The notes beneath the pieces were generated by a model. That model was given only the letters and a program-made list of their open reading frames with translations, did no database searches and had not been told where the DNA came from. The position numbers were made by a program, and so were the translations under genes. From positions 1-64,000 of the forward strand of contig OZ345364.1 of NCBI GenBank assembly GCA_977006965.1: a DNA stretch of 64,000 bases. The letters are read 5' to 3'. This document shows positions 1-14,200 of this stretch, piece by piece (positions within the stretch are counted from its first letter, which is position 1; each line of letters opens with the position of its first letter). The DNA comes from Phymatolithon calcareum (Eukaryota > Rhodophyta > Florideophyceae > Hapalidiales).

Positions 1-2022
1 CTCCCTATTCCCACTACCCTATTCCCCATTCCCTATTCCCTAATCCTATTCCCTATTCCCTATTCCCTATTCCCTATTCCCTCTACAACCCTATTCCCTA
101 TTCCCCTAATTCCCTATTCCCTATTCCCTATTCAAATCCCTATTCCCTATTCCCTATTCCCTATTCCCTATTCCCTATTCCCTATTCCTATTCCCTATTC
201 CCTATTCCCTATTCCCTATTCCCTATTCCCTATTCCCTATTCCCCTATTCCCTATTCCCTATTCCCTATTCCCTATTCCCTATTCCCCTATTCCCTATTC
301 CCTATTCCCTATTCCCTATTCCCTATTCCCTATTCCCTATTCCCTATTCCCTATTCCCTATTCCCTATTCCCTATTCCCTATTCCCTATTCCCTATTCCC
401 TATTCCCTATTCCCTATTCCCTATTCCCTATTCCCTATTCCCTATTCCCTATTCCCTATTCCCTATTCCCTATTCCCTATTCCCTATTCCCTATTCCCTA
501 TTCCCTATTCCCTATTCCCTATTCCCTATTCCCTATTCCCTATTCCCTATTCCCTATTCCCTATTCCCTATTCCCTATTCCCTATTCCCTATTCCCTATT
601 CCCTATTCCCTATTCCCTATTCCCTATTCCCTATTCCCTATTCCCTATTCCCTATTCCCTATTCCCTATTCCCTATTCCCTATTCCCTATTCCCTATTCC
701 CTATTCCCTATTCCCTATTCCCTATTCCCTATTCCCTATTCCCTATATCCCTATTCCCTATTCCCTATTCCCTATTCCCTATTCCCTATTCCCTATTCCC
801 TATTCCCTATGGCCCTATTCCCTATTCCCTATTCCCTATTCCCTATTCCCTATTCCCTATTCCCTATTCCCTATTCCCTATTCCCTATTCCCTATTCCCT
901 ATTCCCTATTCCCTATTCCCTATTCCCTATTCCCCTATTCCCTATTCCCTATTCCCTATTCCCTATTCCCTATTCCCTATTCCCTATTCCCTATTCCCTA
1001 TTCCCTATTCCCTATTCCCTATTCCCTATTCCCTATTCCCTATTCCCTATTCCCTATTCCCTATTCCCTATTCCCTATTCCCTATTCCCTATTCCCTATT
1101 CCCTATTCCCTATTCCCTATTCCCTATTCCCTATTCCCTATTCCCTATTCCCTATTCCCTATTCCCTATTCCCTATTCCCTATTCCCTATTCCCTATTCC
1201 CTATTCCCTATTCCCTATTCCCTATTCCCTATTCCCTATTCCCTATTCCCTATTCCCTATTCCCTATTCCCTATTCCCTATTCCCTATTCCCTATTCCCT
1301 ATTCCCTTCCCTATTCCCTATTCCCTATTCCCTATTCCCTATTCCCTATTCCCTATTCCCTATTCCCTATTCCCTATTCCCTATTCCCTATTCCCTATTC
1401 CCTATTCCCTATTCCCTATTCCCTATTATTCCCTATTCCCTATTCCCTATTCCCTATTCCCTATTCCCTATTCCCTATTCCCTATTCCCTATTCCCTATT
1501 CCCTATTCCCTATTCCCTATTCCCTTATTCCCTATTCCCTATTCCCTATTCCCCTATTCCCTATTCCCTATTCCCTATTCCCTATTCCCTATTCCCTATT
1601 CCCTATTCCCTATTCCCTATTCCCTATTCCCTATTCCCTATTCCCTATTCCCTATTCCCTATTCCCCTATTCCCTATTCCCTATTCCCTATTCCCCTATT
1701 CCCTATTCCCTATTCCCTATTCCCTATTCCCTATTCCCTATTCCCTATTCCCTATTCCCTATTCCCTATTCCCTATTCCCTATTCCCTATTCCCTATTCC
1801 CTATTCCCTTATTCCCTATTCCCTATTCCCTATTCCCTATTCCCTATTCCCTATTCCCTATTCCCTATTCCCTATTCCCTATTCCCTATTCCCTATTCCC
1901 TATTCCCTATTCCCTATTCCCTATTCCCTATTCCCTATTCCCTATTCCCTATTCCCTATTCCCTATTCCCCTATTCCCTATTCCCTATTCCCTATTCCCT
2001 ATTCCCTATTCCCTATTCCCCC
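1..2022. repeat. Telomeric repeat array (CCCTATT)n
   Basis: About 290 tandem copies of CCCTATT, giving a G-rich complement of AATAGGG. The C-rich strand reads 5' to 3' inward from position 1, the orientation of a left chromosome end. Variants are rare: extra C units, a few short units, and a messier first 140 bases that could be terminal sequencing error or degenerate telomere. The repeat has period 7 and so creates a long spurious frame (809-2263) of no coding value. The heptamer differs from the common TTAGGG and TTTAGGG. That it is a telomere is inferred from position, orientation and purity. Confidence 0.9.
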
Positions 2023-2038
2023 GGGAGTCGCGACTCCC
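2023..2038. other. 16-bp perfect palindrome at telomere boundary
   Basis: GGGAGTCGCGACTCCC is a perfect palindrome placed directly after the last telomeric unit. It marks the junction between telomere and subtelomere. It may be a protein binding site, a chance junction or a healing scar; nothing in the sequence decides between these. Confidence 0.7.
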
Positions 2039-2201
2039 CCTTCCCTCCATCCGCCAATTTTTCCTCATTTTTCAAAACCTACCCTCATACTCCTTCTACG
2101 CCCTCTCCCACTCCTCTCCAACTACTCCGCCCACTCTCACAACAACTTTTTATTTTTCCCCAATTCCTCTCCGCTCCACCCGTTCAGTGCCCTTCATTTC
2201 A
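2039..2201. other. Short pyrimidine-rich subtelomeric spacer
   Basis: About 160 bases of C/T-rich DNA between the palindrome and the satellite. No gene or repeat family recognised. Confidence 0.6.
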
Positions 2202-5200
2202 AGGTAGTCACTTCGCTGGCGAAGAAGACGCGGGACACCGACATGACGGGGATGACGTTGTAACATGTTTTAGAGGTTGGGGAAGGTGTTGGGAGAGTAT
2301 GTGGACTGGTCTGAGTCGATTTGAGAGCGTTTGAAATTTTGGTCAAGGTAGTCACCTCGCTGGCGAAGAAGACGCGGGACACCGACATGACGGAGATGAG
2401 TTCAAAAGACGTTCTTGATGTTGGGGAAGGTGTTGGGAGAGTATGTGGACTGGTCTGAGTCGATTTGAGAGCGTTTGAAATTTTGGTCAAGGTAGTCTCC
2501 CTCTCGGGAGGGAGGACGCGGGACACAAACATGACGATGATGACCGGAAAACATGTGGAGTAGGATGGTAAAGATGATGGGACAGTGGTTATGGCGTTTG
2601 GTTGCCAGTGGAAGACGCTGAGGAGGTTTGTTACTTCTGGGTCCGCGTTTCCAGCCTGTTTTCCCAGGTTGTTACTTCTGGGTCCGCGCACAGAGGCCAT
2701 TTGGAGGGGGTGCCCTGTAGAGGCCAAAAACGCGGACCCAGAAGTAACAGTTTTAAATGGTCAAAATAGGATTTTGTCGATTGTTTGAGTAAGTGGCACA
2801 TTTGGACCCAGAAGTCACGAAAGAATATACCTAGGATATACAAGAGTTTGACGGACTTGAAGGTGGAGGTGGAGTGGGAGTGAAAAAGGGATACGGTGGG
2901 ACTATTCCGAAGTGAAATTCGACGCTGAGCCCGAATCTGGACTCAGAATGGGACGTGCAGTAAGAGATCATGGTGTATACAACAAATAAAGTGTCGTCAA
3001 GGTCGTCTATGACTCCACAATCCATGCACAAAGACGGCAGACGAAATGTACATGGCGAAGATAAGCTCTGAACAGGTTGTTAAGGGTGGAGAAGGTGTTG
3101 AGAGAGTATGTGGACTGGTCTGAGTCGATTTGAGAGAGTTTGAAATTTTGGTCAAGGTAGTCACCTCGCTGGCGAAGAAGACGCGGGACACCGACATGAC
3201 GGGGATGACGTTGTAACATGTTTTAGAGGTTGGGGAAGGTGTTGGGAGAGTATGTGGACTGGTCTGAGTCGATTTGAGAGCGTTTGAAATTTTGGTCAAG
3301 GTAGTCACCTCGCTGGCGAAGAAGACGCGGGACACCGACATGACGGGGATGACGTTGTAACATGTTTTAGAGGTTGGGGAAGGTGTTGGGAGAGTATGTG
3401 GACTGGTCTGAGTCGATTTGAGAGCGTTTGAAATTTTGGTCAAGGTAGTCACCTCGCTGGCGAAGAAGACGCGGGACACCGACATGACGGGGATGACGTT
3501 GTAACATGTTTTAGAGGTTGGGGAAGGTGTTGGGAGAGTATGTGGACTGGTCTGAGTCGATTTGAGAGCGTTTGAAATTTTGGTCAAGGTAGTCACCTCG
3601 CTGGCGAAGAAGACGCGGGACACCGACATGACGGGGATGACGTTGTAACATGTTTTAGAGGTTGGGGAAGGTGTTGGGAGAGTATGTGGACTGGTCTGAG
3701 TCGATTTGAGAGCGTTTGAAATTTTGGTCAAGGTAGTCACCTCGCTGGCGAAGAAGACGCGGGACACCGACATGACGGAGATGAGTCCAAAAGACGTTTT
3801 TGATGTTGGGGAAGGTGTTGGGAGAGTATGTGGACTGGTCTGAGTCGATTTGAGAGCGTTTGAAATTTTGGTCAAGGTAGTCACCTCGCTGGCGAAGAAG
3901 ACGCGGGACACCGACATGACGGGGATGACGTTGTAACATGTTTTAGAGGTTGGGGAAGGTGTTGGGAGAGTATGTGGACTGGTCTGAGTCGATTTGAGAG
4001 CGTTTGAAATTTTGGTCAAGGTAGTCACCTCGCTGGCGAAGAAGACGCGGGACACCGACATGACGGAGATGAGTCCAAAAGACGTTCTTGATGTTGGGGA
4101 AGGTGTTGGGAGAGTATGTGGACTGGTCTGAGTCGATTTGAGAGCGTTTGAAATTTTGGTCAAGGTAGTCACCTCGCTGGCGAAGAAGACGCGGGACACC
4201 GACATGACGGGGATGACGTTGTAACATGTTTTAGAGGTTGGGGAAGGTGTTGGGAGAGTATGTGGACTGGTCTGAGTCGATTTGAGAGCGTTTGAAATTT
4301 TGGTCAAGGTAGTCACCTCGCTGGCGAAGAAGACGCGGGACACCGACATGACGGAGATGAGTTCAAAAGACGTTCTTGATGTTGGGGAAGGTGTTGGGAG
4401 AGTATGTGGACTGGTCTGAGTCGATTTGAGAGCGTTTGAAATTTTGGTCAAGGTAGTCTCCCTCTCGGGAGGGAGGACGCGGGACACAAACATGACGATG
4501 ATGACCGGAAAACATGTGGAGTAGGATGGTAAAGATGATGGGACAGTGGTTATGGCGTTTGGTTGCCAGTGGAAGACGCTGAGGAGGTTTGTTACTTCTG
4601 GGTCCGCGTTTCCAGCCTGTTTTCGCAGGTTGTTACTTCTGGGTCCGCGCACAGAGGCCATTTGGAGGGGGTGCCCTGTAGAGACCAAAAACGCGGACCC
4701 AGAAGTAACAGTTTTAAATGGTCAAAATAGGATTTTGTCGATTGTTTGAGTAAGTGGCACATTTGGACCCAGAAGTCACGAAAGAATATACCTAGGATAT
4801 ACAAGAGTTTGACGGACTTGAAGGTGGAGGTGGAGTGGGAGTGAAAAAAGGGATACGGTGGGACTATTCCGAAGTGAAATTCGACGCTGAGCCCGAATCT
4901 GGACTCAGAATGGGACGTGCAGTAAGAGATCATGGTGTATACAACAAATAAAGTGTCGTCAAGGTCGTCTATGACTCCACAATCCATGCACAAAGACGGC
5001 AGACGAAATGTACATGGCGAAGATAAGCTCTGAACAGGTTGTTAAGGGTGGAGAAGGTGTTGAGAGAGTATGTGGACTGGTCTGAGTCGATTTGAGAGAG
5101 TTTGAAATTTTGGTCAAGGTAGTCACCTCGCTGGCGAAGAAGACGCGGGACACCGACATGACGGGGATGACGTTGTAACATGTTTTAGAGGTTGGGGAAG

Positions 5201-8200
5201 GTGTTGGGAGAGTATGTGGACTGGTCTGAGTCGATTTGAGAGCGTTTGAAATTTTGGTCAAGGTAGTCACCTCGCTGGCGAAGAAGACGCGGGACACCGA
5301 CATGACGGGGATGACGTTGTAACATGTTTTAGAGGTTGGGGAAGGTGTTGGGAGAGTATGTGGACTGGTCTGAGTCGATTTGAGAGCGTTTGAAATTTTG
5401 GTCAAGGTAGTCACCTCGCTGGCGAAGAAGACGCGGGACACCGACATGACGGGGATGACGTTGTAACATGTTTTAGAGGTTGGGGAAGGTGTTGGGAGAG
5501 TATGTGGACTGGTCTGAGTCGATTTGAGAGCGTTTGAAATTTTGGTCAAGGTAGTCACCTCGCTGGCGAAGAAGACGCGGGACACCGACATGACGGAGAT
5601 GAGTCCAAAAGACGTTTTTGATGTTGGGGAAGGTGTTGGGAGAGTATGTGGACTGGTCTGAGTCGATTTGAGAGCGTTTGAAATTTTGGTCAAGGTAGTC
5701 ACCTCGCTGGCGAAGAAGACGCGGGACACCGACATGACGGGGATGACGTTGTAACATGTTTTAGAGGTTGGGGAAGGTGTTGGGAGAGTATGTGGACTGG
5801 TCTGAGTCGATTTGAGAGCGTTTGAAATTTTGGTCAAGGTAGTCACCTCGCTGGCGAAGAAGACGCGGGACACCGACATGACGGAGATGAGTCCAAAAGA
5901 CGTTCTTGATGTTGGGGAAGGTGTTGGGAGAGTATGTGGACTGGTCTGAGTCGATTTGAGAGCGTTTGAAATTTTGGTCAAGGTAGTCACCTCGCTGGCG
6001 AAGAAGACGCGGGACACCGACATGACGGGGATGACGTTGTAACATGTTTTAGAGGTTGGGGAAGGTGTTGGGAGAGTATGTGGACTGGTCTGAGTCGATT
6101 TGAGAGCGTTTGAAATTTTGGTCAAGGTAGTCACCTCGCTGGCGAAGAAGACGCGGGACACCGACATGACGGAGATGAGTTCAAAAGACGTTCTTGATGT
6201 TGGGGAAGGTGTTGGGAGAGTATGTGGACTGGTCTGAGTCGATTTGAGAGCGTTTGAAATTTTGGTCAAGGTAGTCTCCCTCTCGGGAGGGAGGACGCGG
6301 GACACAAACATGACGATGATGACCGGAAAACATGTGGAGTAGGATGGTAAAGATGATGGGACAGTGGTTATGGCGTTTGGTTGCCAGTGGAAGACGCTGA
6401 GGAGGTTTGTTACTTCTGGGTCCGCGTTTCCAGCCTGTTTTCGCAGGTTGTTACTTCTGGGTCCGCGCACAGAGGCCATTTGGAGGGGGTGCCCTGTAGA
6501 GGCCAAAAACGCGGACCCAGAAGTAACAGTTTTAAATGGTCAAAATAGGATTTTGTCGATTGTTTGAGTAAGTGGCACATTTGGACCCAGAAGTCACGAA
6601 AGAATATACCTAGGATATACAAGAGTTTGACGGACTTGAAGGTGGAGGTGGAGTGGGAGTGAAAAAAGGGATACGGTGGGACTATTCCGAAGTGAAATTC
6701 GACGCTGAGCCCGAATCTGGACTCAGAATGGGACGTGCAGTAAGAGATCATGGTGTATACAACAAATAAAGTGTCGTCAAGGTCGTCTATGACTCCACAA
6801 TCCATGCACAAAGACGGCAGACGAAATGTACATGGCGAAGATAAGCTCTGAACAGGTTGTTAAGGGTGGAGAAGGTGTTGAGAGAGTATGTGGACTGGTC
6901 TGAGTCGATTTGAGAGAGTTTGAAATTTTGGTCAAGGTAGTCACCTCGCTGGCGAAGAAGACGCGGGACACCGACATGACGGGGATGACGTTGTAACATG
7001 TTTTAGAGGTTGGGGAAGGTGTTGGGAGAGTATGTGGACTGGTCTGAGTCGATTTGAGAGCGTTTGAAATTTTGGTCAAGGTAGTCACCTCGCTGGCGAA
7101 GAAGACGCGGGACACCGACATGACGGGGATGACGTTGTAACATGTTTTAGAGGTTGGGGAAGGTGTTGGGAGAGTATGTGGACTGGTCTGAGTCGATTTG
7201 AGAGCGTTTGAAATTTTGGTCAAGGTAGTCACCTCGCTGGCGAAGAAGACGCGGGACACCGACATGACGGGGATGACGTTGTAACATGTTTTAGAGGTTG
7301 GGGAAGGTGTTGGGAGAGTATGTGGACTGGTCTGAGTCGATTTGAGAGCGTTTGAAATTTTGGTCAAGGTAGTCACCTCGCTGGCGAAGAAGACGCGGGA
7401 CACCGACATGACGGAGATGAGTCCAAAAGACGTTTTTGATGTTGGGGAAGGTGTTGGGAGAGTATGTGGACTGGTCTGAGTCGATTTGAGAGCGTTTGAA
7501 ATTTTGGTCAAGGTAGTCACCTCGCTGGCGAAGAAGACGCGGGACACCGACATGACGGGGATGACGTTGTAACATGTTTTAGAGGTTGGGGAAGGTGTTG
7601 GGAGAGTATGTGGACTGGTCTGAGTCGATTTGAGAGCGTTTGAAATTTTGGTCAAGGTAGTCACCTCGCTGGCGAAGAAGACGCGGGACACCGACATGAC
7701 GGGGATGACGTTGTAACATGTTTTAGAGGTTGGGGAAGGTGTTGGGAGAGTATGTGGACTGGTCTGAGTCGATTTGAGAGCGTTTGAAATTTTGGTCAAG
7801 GTAGTCACCTCGCTGGCGAAGAAGACGCGGGACACCGACATGACGGGGATGACGTTGTAACATGTTTTAGAGGTTGGGGAAGGTGTTGGGAGAGTATGTG
7901 GACTGGTCTGAGTCGATTTGAGAGCGTTTGAAATTTTGGTCAAGGTAGTCACCTCGCTGGCGAAGAAGACGCGGGACACCGACATGACGGAGATGAGTCC
8001 AAAAGACGTTTTTGATGTTGGGGAAGGTGTTGGGAGAGTATGTGGACTGGTCTGAGTCGATTTGAGAGCGTTTGAAATTTTGGTCAAGGTAGTCACCTCG
8101 CTGGCGAAGAAGACGCGGGACACCGACATGACGGGGATGACGTTGTAACATGTTTTAGAGGTTGGGGAAGGTGTTGGGAGAGTATGTGGACTGGTCTGAG

Positions 8201-11200
8201 TCGATTTGAGAGCGTTTGAAATTTTGGTCAAGGTAGTCACCTCGCTGGCGAAGAAGACGCGGGACACCGACATGACGGGGATGACGTTGTAACATGTTTT
8301 AGAGGTTGGGGAAGGTGTTGGGAGAGTATGTGGACTGGTCTGAGTCGATTTGAGAGCGTTTGAAATTTTGGTCAAGGTAGTCACCTCGCTGGCGAAGAAG
8401 ACGCGGGACACCGACATGACGGGGATGACGTTGTAACATGTTTTAGAGGTTGGGGAAGGTGTTGGGAGAGTATGTGGACTGGTCTGAGTCGATTTGAGAG
8501 CGTTTGAAATTTTGGTCAAGGTAGTCACCTCGCTGGCGAAGAAGACGCGGGACACCGACATGACGGAGATGAGTTCAAAAGACGTTCTTGATGTTGGGGA
8601 AGGTGTTGGGAGAGTATGTGGACTGGTCTGAGTCGATTTGAGAGCGTTTGAAATTTTGGTCAAGGTAGTCTCCCTCTCGGGAGGGAGGACGCGGGACACA
8701 AACATGACGATGATGACCGGAAAACATGTGGAGTAGGATGGTAAAGATGATGGGACAGTGGTTATGGCGTTTGGTTGCCAGTGGAAGACGCTGAGGAGGT
8801 TTGTTACTTCTGGGTCCGCGTTTCCAGCCTGTTTTCGCAGGTTGTTACTTCTGGGTCCGCGCACAGAGGCCATTTGGAGGGGGTGCCCTGTAGAGGCCAA
8901 AAACGCGGACCCAGAAGTAACAGTTTTAAATGGTCAAAATAGGATTTTGTCGATTGTTTGAGTAAGTGGCACATTTGGACCCAGAAGTCACGAAAGAATA
9001 TACCTAGGATATACAAGAGTTTGACGGACTTGAAGGTGGAGGTGGAGTGGGAGTGAAAAAAGGGATACGGTGGGACTATTCCGAAGTGAAATTCGACGCT
9101 GAGCCCGAATCTGGACTCAGAATGGGACGTGCAGTAAGAGATCATGGTGTATACAACAAATAAAGTGTCGTCAAGGTCGTCTATGACTCCACAATCCATG
9201 CACAAAGACGGCAGACGAAATGTACATGGCGAAGATAAGCTCTGAACAGGTTGTTAAGGGTGGAGAAGGTGTTGAGAGAGTATGTGGACTGGTCTGAGTC
9301 GATTTGAGAGAGTTTGAAATTTTGGTCAAGGTAGTCACCTCGCTGGCGAAGAAGACGCGGGACACCGACATGACGGGGATGACGTTGTAACATGTTTTAG
9401 AGGTTGGGGAAGGTGTTGGGAGAGTATGTGGACTGGTCTGAGTCGATTTGAGAGCGTTTGAAATTTTGGTCAAGGTAGTCACCTCGCTGGCGAAGAAGAC
9501 GCGGGACACCGACATGACGGGGATGACGTTGTAACATGTTTTAGAGGTTGGGGAAGGTGTTGGGAGAGTATGTGGACTGGTCTGAGTCGATTTGAGAGCG
9601 TTTGAAATTTTGGTCAAGGTAGTCACCTCGCTGGCGAAGAAGACGCGGGACACCGACATGACGGGGATGACGTTGTAACATGTTTTAGAGGTTGGGGAAG
9701 GTGTTGGGAGAGTATGTGGACTGGTCTGAGTCGATTTGAGAGCGTTTGAAATTTTGGTCAAGGTAGTCACCTCGCTGGCGAAGAAGACGCGGGACACCGA
9801 CATGACGGAGATGAGTCCAAAAGACGTTTTTGATGTTGGGGAAGGTGTTGGGAGAGTATGTGGACTGGTCTGAGTCGATTTGAGAGCGTTTGAAATTTTT
9901 GTCAAGGTAGTCACCTCGCTGGCGAAGAAGACGCGGGACACCGACATGACGGGGATGACGTTGTAACATGTTTTAGAGGTTGGGGAAGGTGTTGGGAGAG
10001 TATGTGGACTGGTCTGAGTCGATTTGAGAGCGTTTGAAATTTTGGTCAAGGTAGTCACCTCGCTGGCGAAGAAGACGCGGGACACCGACATGACGGGGAT
10101 GACGTTGTAACATGTTTTAGAGGTTGGGGAAGGTGTTGGGAGAGTATGTGGACTGGTCTGAGTCGATTTGAGAGCGTTTGAAATTTTGGTCAAGGTAGTC
10201 ACCTCGCTGGCGAAGAAGACGCGGGACACCGACATGACGGGGATGACGTTGTAACATGTTTTAGAGGTTGGGGAAGGTGTTGGGAGAGTATGTGGACTGG
10301 TCTGAGTCGATTTGAGAGCGTTTGAAATTTTGGTCAAGGTAGTCACCTCGCTGGCGAAGAAGACGCGGGACACCGACATGACGGAGATGAGTCCAAAAGA
10401 CGTTTTTGATGTTGGGGAAGGTGTTGGGAGAGTATGTGGACTGGTCTGAGTCGATTTGAGAGCGTTTGAAATTTTGGTCAAGGTAGTCACCTCGCTGGCG
10501 AAGAAGACGCGGGACACCGACATGACGGGGATGACGTTGTAACATGTTTTAGAGGTTGGGGAAGGTGTTGGGAGAGTATGTGGACTGGTCTGAGTCGATT
10601 TGAGAGCGTTTGAAATTTTGGTCAAGGTAGTCACCTCGCTGGCGAAGAAGACGCGGGACACCGACATGACGGGGATGACGTTGTAACATGTTTTAGAGGT
10701 TGGGGAAGGTGTTGGGAGAGTATGTGGACTGGTCTGAGTCGATTTGAGAGCGTTTGAAATTTTGGTCAAGGTAGTCACCTCGCTGGCGAAGAAGACGCGG
10801 GACACCGACATGACGGAGATGAGTCCAAAAGACGTTCTTGATGTTGGGGAAGGTGTTGGGAGAGTATGTGGACTGGTCTGAGTCGATTTGAGAGCGTTTG
10901 AAATTTTGGTCAAGGTAGTCACCTCGCTGGCGAAGAAGACGCGGGACACCGACATGACGGGGATGACGTTGTAACATGTTTTAGAGGTTGGGGAAGGTGT
11001 TGGGAGAGTATGTGGACTGGTCTGAGTCGATTTGAGAGCGTTTGAAATTTTGGTCAAGGTAGTCACCTCGCTGGCGAAGAAGACGCGGGACACCGACATG
11101 ACGGAGATGAGTTCAAAAGACGTTCTTGATGTTGGGGAAGGTGTTGGGAGAGTATGTGGACTGGTCTGAGTCGATTTGAGAGCGTTTGAAATTTTGGTCA

Positions 11201-14200
11201 AGGTAGTCTCCCTCTCGGGAGGGAGGACGCGGGACACAAACATGACGATGATGACCGGAAAACATGTGGAGTAGGATGGTAAAGATGATGGGACAGTGGT
11301 TATGGCGTTTGGTTGCCAGTGGAAGACGCTGAGGAGGTTTGTTACTTCTGGGTCCGCGTTTCCAGCCTGTTTTCGCAGGTTGTTACTTCTGGGTCCGCGC
11401 ACAGAGGCCATTTGGAGGGGGTGCCCTGTAGAGGCCAAAAACGCGGACCCAGAAGTAACAGTTTTAAATGGTCAAAATAGGATTTTGTCGATTGTTTGAG
11501 TAAGTGGCACATTTGGACCCAGAAGTCACGAAAGAATATACCTAGGATATACAAGAGTTTGACGGACTTGAAGGTGGAGGTGGAGTGGGAGTGAAAAAAG
11601 GGATACGGTGGGACTATTCCGAAGTGAAATTCGACGCTGAGCCCGAATCTGGACTCAGAATGGGACGTGCAGTAAGAGATCATGGTGTATACAACAAATA
11701 AAGTGTCGTCAAGGTCGTCTATGACTCCACAATCCATGCACAAAGACGGCAGACGAAATGTACATGGCGAAGATAAGCTCTGAACAGGTTGTTAAGGGTG
11801 GAGAAGGTGTTGAGAGAGTATGTGGACTGGTCTGAGTCGATTTGAGAGAGTTTGAAATTTTGGTCAAGGTAGTCACCTCGCTGGCGAAGAAGACGCGGGA
11901 CACCGACATGACGGGGATGACGTTGTAACATGTTTTAGAGGTTGGGGAAGGTGTTGGGAGAGTATGTGGACTGGTCTGAGTCGATTTGAGAGCGTTTGAA
12001 ATTTTGGTCAAGGTAGTCACCTCGCTGGCGAAGAAGACGCGGGACACCGACATGACGGGGATGACGTTGTAACATGTTTTAGAGGTTGGGGAAGGTGTTG
12101 GGAGAGTATGTGGACTGGTCTGAGTCGATTTGAGAGCGTTTGAAATTTTGGTCAAGGTAGTCACCTCGCTGGCGAAGAAGACGCGGGACACCGACATGAC
12201 GGGGATGACGTTGTAACATGTTTTAGAGGTTGGGGAAGGTGTTGGGAGAGTATGTGGACTGGTCTGAGTCGATTTGAGAGCGTTTGAAATTTTGGTCAAG
12301 GTAGTCACCTCGCTGGCGAAGAAGACGCGGGACACCGACATGACGGAGATGAGTCCAAAAGACGTTTTTGATGTTGGGGAAGGTGTTGGGAGAGTATGTG
12401 GACTGGTCTGAGTCGATTTGAGAGCGTTTGAAATTTTTGTCAAGGTAGTCACCTCGCTGGCGAAGAAGACGCGGGACACCGACATGACGGGGATGACGTT
12501 GTAACATGTTTTAGAGGTTGGGGAAGGTGTTGGGAGAGTATGTGGACTGGTCTGAGTCGATTTGAGAGCGTTTGAAATTTTGGTCAAGGTAGTCACCTCG
12601 CTGGCGAAGAAGACGCGGGACACCGACATGACGGGGATGACGTTGTAACATGTTTTAGAGGTTGGGGAAGGTGTTGGGAGAGTATGTGGACTGGTCTGAG
12701 TCGATTTGAGAGCGTTTGAAATTTTGGTCAAGGTAGTCACCTCGCTGGCGAAGAAGACGCGGGACACCGACATGACGGGGATGACGTTGTAACATGTTTT
12801 AGAGGTTGGGGAAGGTGTTGGGAGAGTATGTGGACTGGTCTGAGTCGATTTGAGAGCGTTTGAAATTTTGGTCAAGGTAGTCACCTCGCTGGCGAAGAAG
12901 ACGCGGGACACCGACATGACGGAGATGAGTCCAAAAGACGTTTTTGATGTTGGGGAAGGTGTTGGGAGAGTATGTGGACTGGTCTGAGTCGATTTGAGAG
13001 CGTTTGAAATTTTGGTCAAGGTAGTCACCTCGCTGGCGAAGAAGACGCGGGACACCGACATGACGGGGATGACGTTGTAACATGTTTTAGAGGTTGGGGA
13101 AGGTGTTGGGAGAGTATGTGGACTGGTCTGAGTCGATTTGAGAGCGTTTGAAATTTTGGTCAAGGTAGTCACCTCGCTGGCGAAGAAGACGCGGGACACC
13201 GACATGACGGAGATGAGTCCAAAAGACGTTTTTGATGTTGGGGAAGGTGTTGGGAGAGTATTTGGACTGGTCTGAGTCGATTTGAGAGCGTTTGAAATTT
13301 TGGTCAAGGTAGTCACCTCGCTGGCGAAGAAGACGCGGGACACCGACATGACGGGGATGACGTTGTAACATGTTTTAGAGGTTGGGGAAGGTGTTGGGAG
13401 AGTATGTGGACTGGTCTGAGTCGATTTGAGAGCGTTTGAAATTTTGGTCAAGGTAGTCACCTCGCTGGCGAAGAAGACGCGGGACACCGACATGACGGAG
13501 ATGAGTCCAAAAGACGTTCTTGATGTTGGGGAAGGTGTTGGGAGAGTATGTGGACTGGTCTGAGTCGATTTGAGAGCGTTTGAAATTTTGGTCAAGGTAG
13601 TCACCTCGCTGGCGAAGAAGACGCGGGACACCGACATGACGGGGATGACGTTGTAACATGTTTTAGAGGTTGGGGAAGGTGTTGGGAGAGTATGTGGACT
13701 GGTCTGAGTCGATTTGAGAGCGTTTGAAATTTTGGTCAAGGTAGTCACCTCGCTGGCGAAGAAGACGCGGGACACCGACATGACGGAGATGAGTTCAAAA
13801 GACGTTCTTGATGTTGGGGAAGGTGTTGGGAGAGTATGTGGACTGGTCTGAGTCGATTTGAGAGCGTTTGAAATTTTGGTCAAGGTAGTCTCCCTCTCGG
13901 GAGGGAGGACGCGGGACACAAACATGACGATGATGACCGGAAAACATGTGGAGTAGGATGGTAAAGATGATGGGACAGTGGTTATGGCGTTTGGTTGCCA
14001 GTGGAAGACGCTGAGGAGGTTTGTTACTTCTGGGTCCGCGTTTCCAGCCTGTTTTCGCAGGTTGTTACTTCTGGGTCCGCGCACAGAGGCCATTTGGAGG
14101 GGGTGCCCTGTAGAGGCCAAAAACGCGGACCCAGAAGTAACAGTTTTAAATGGTCAAAATAGGATTTTGTCGATTGTTTGAGTAAGTGGCACATTTGGAC

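Noticed and set aside
809-2263. 484-codon frame of repeating SLFPIPY
   Set aside because: It is the translation of the telomeric heptamer, whose 21-base frame cycle has no stop. No biological frame is implied.
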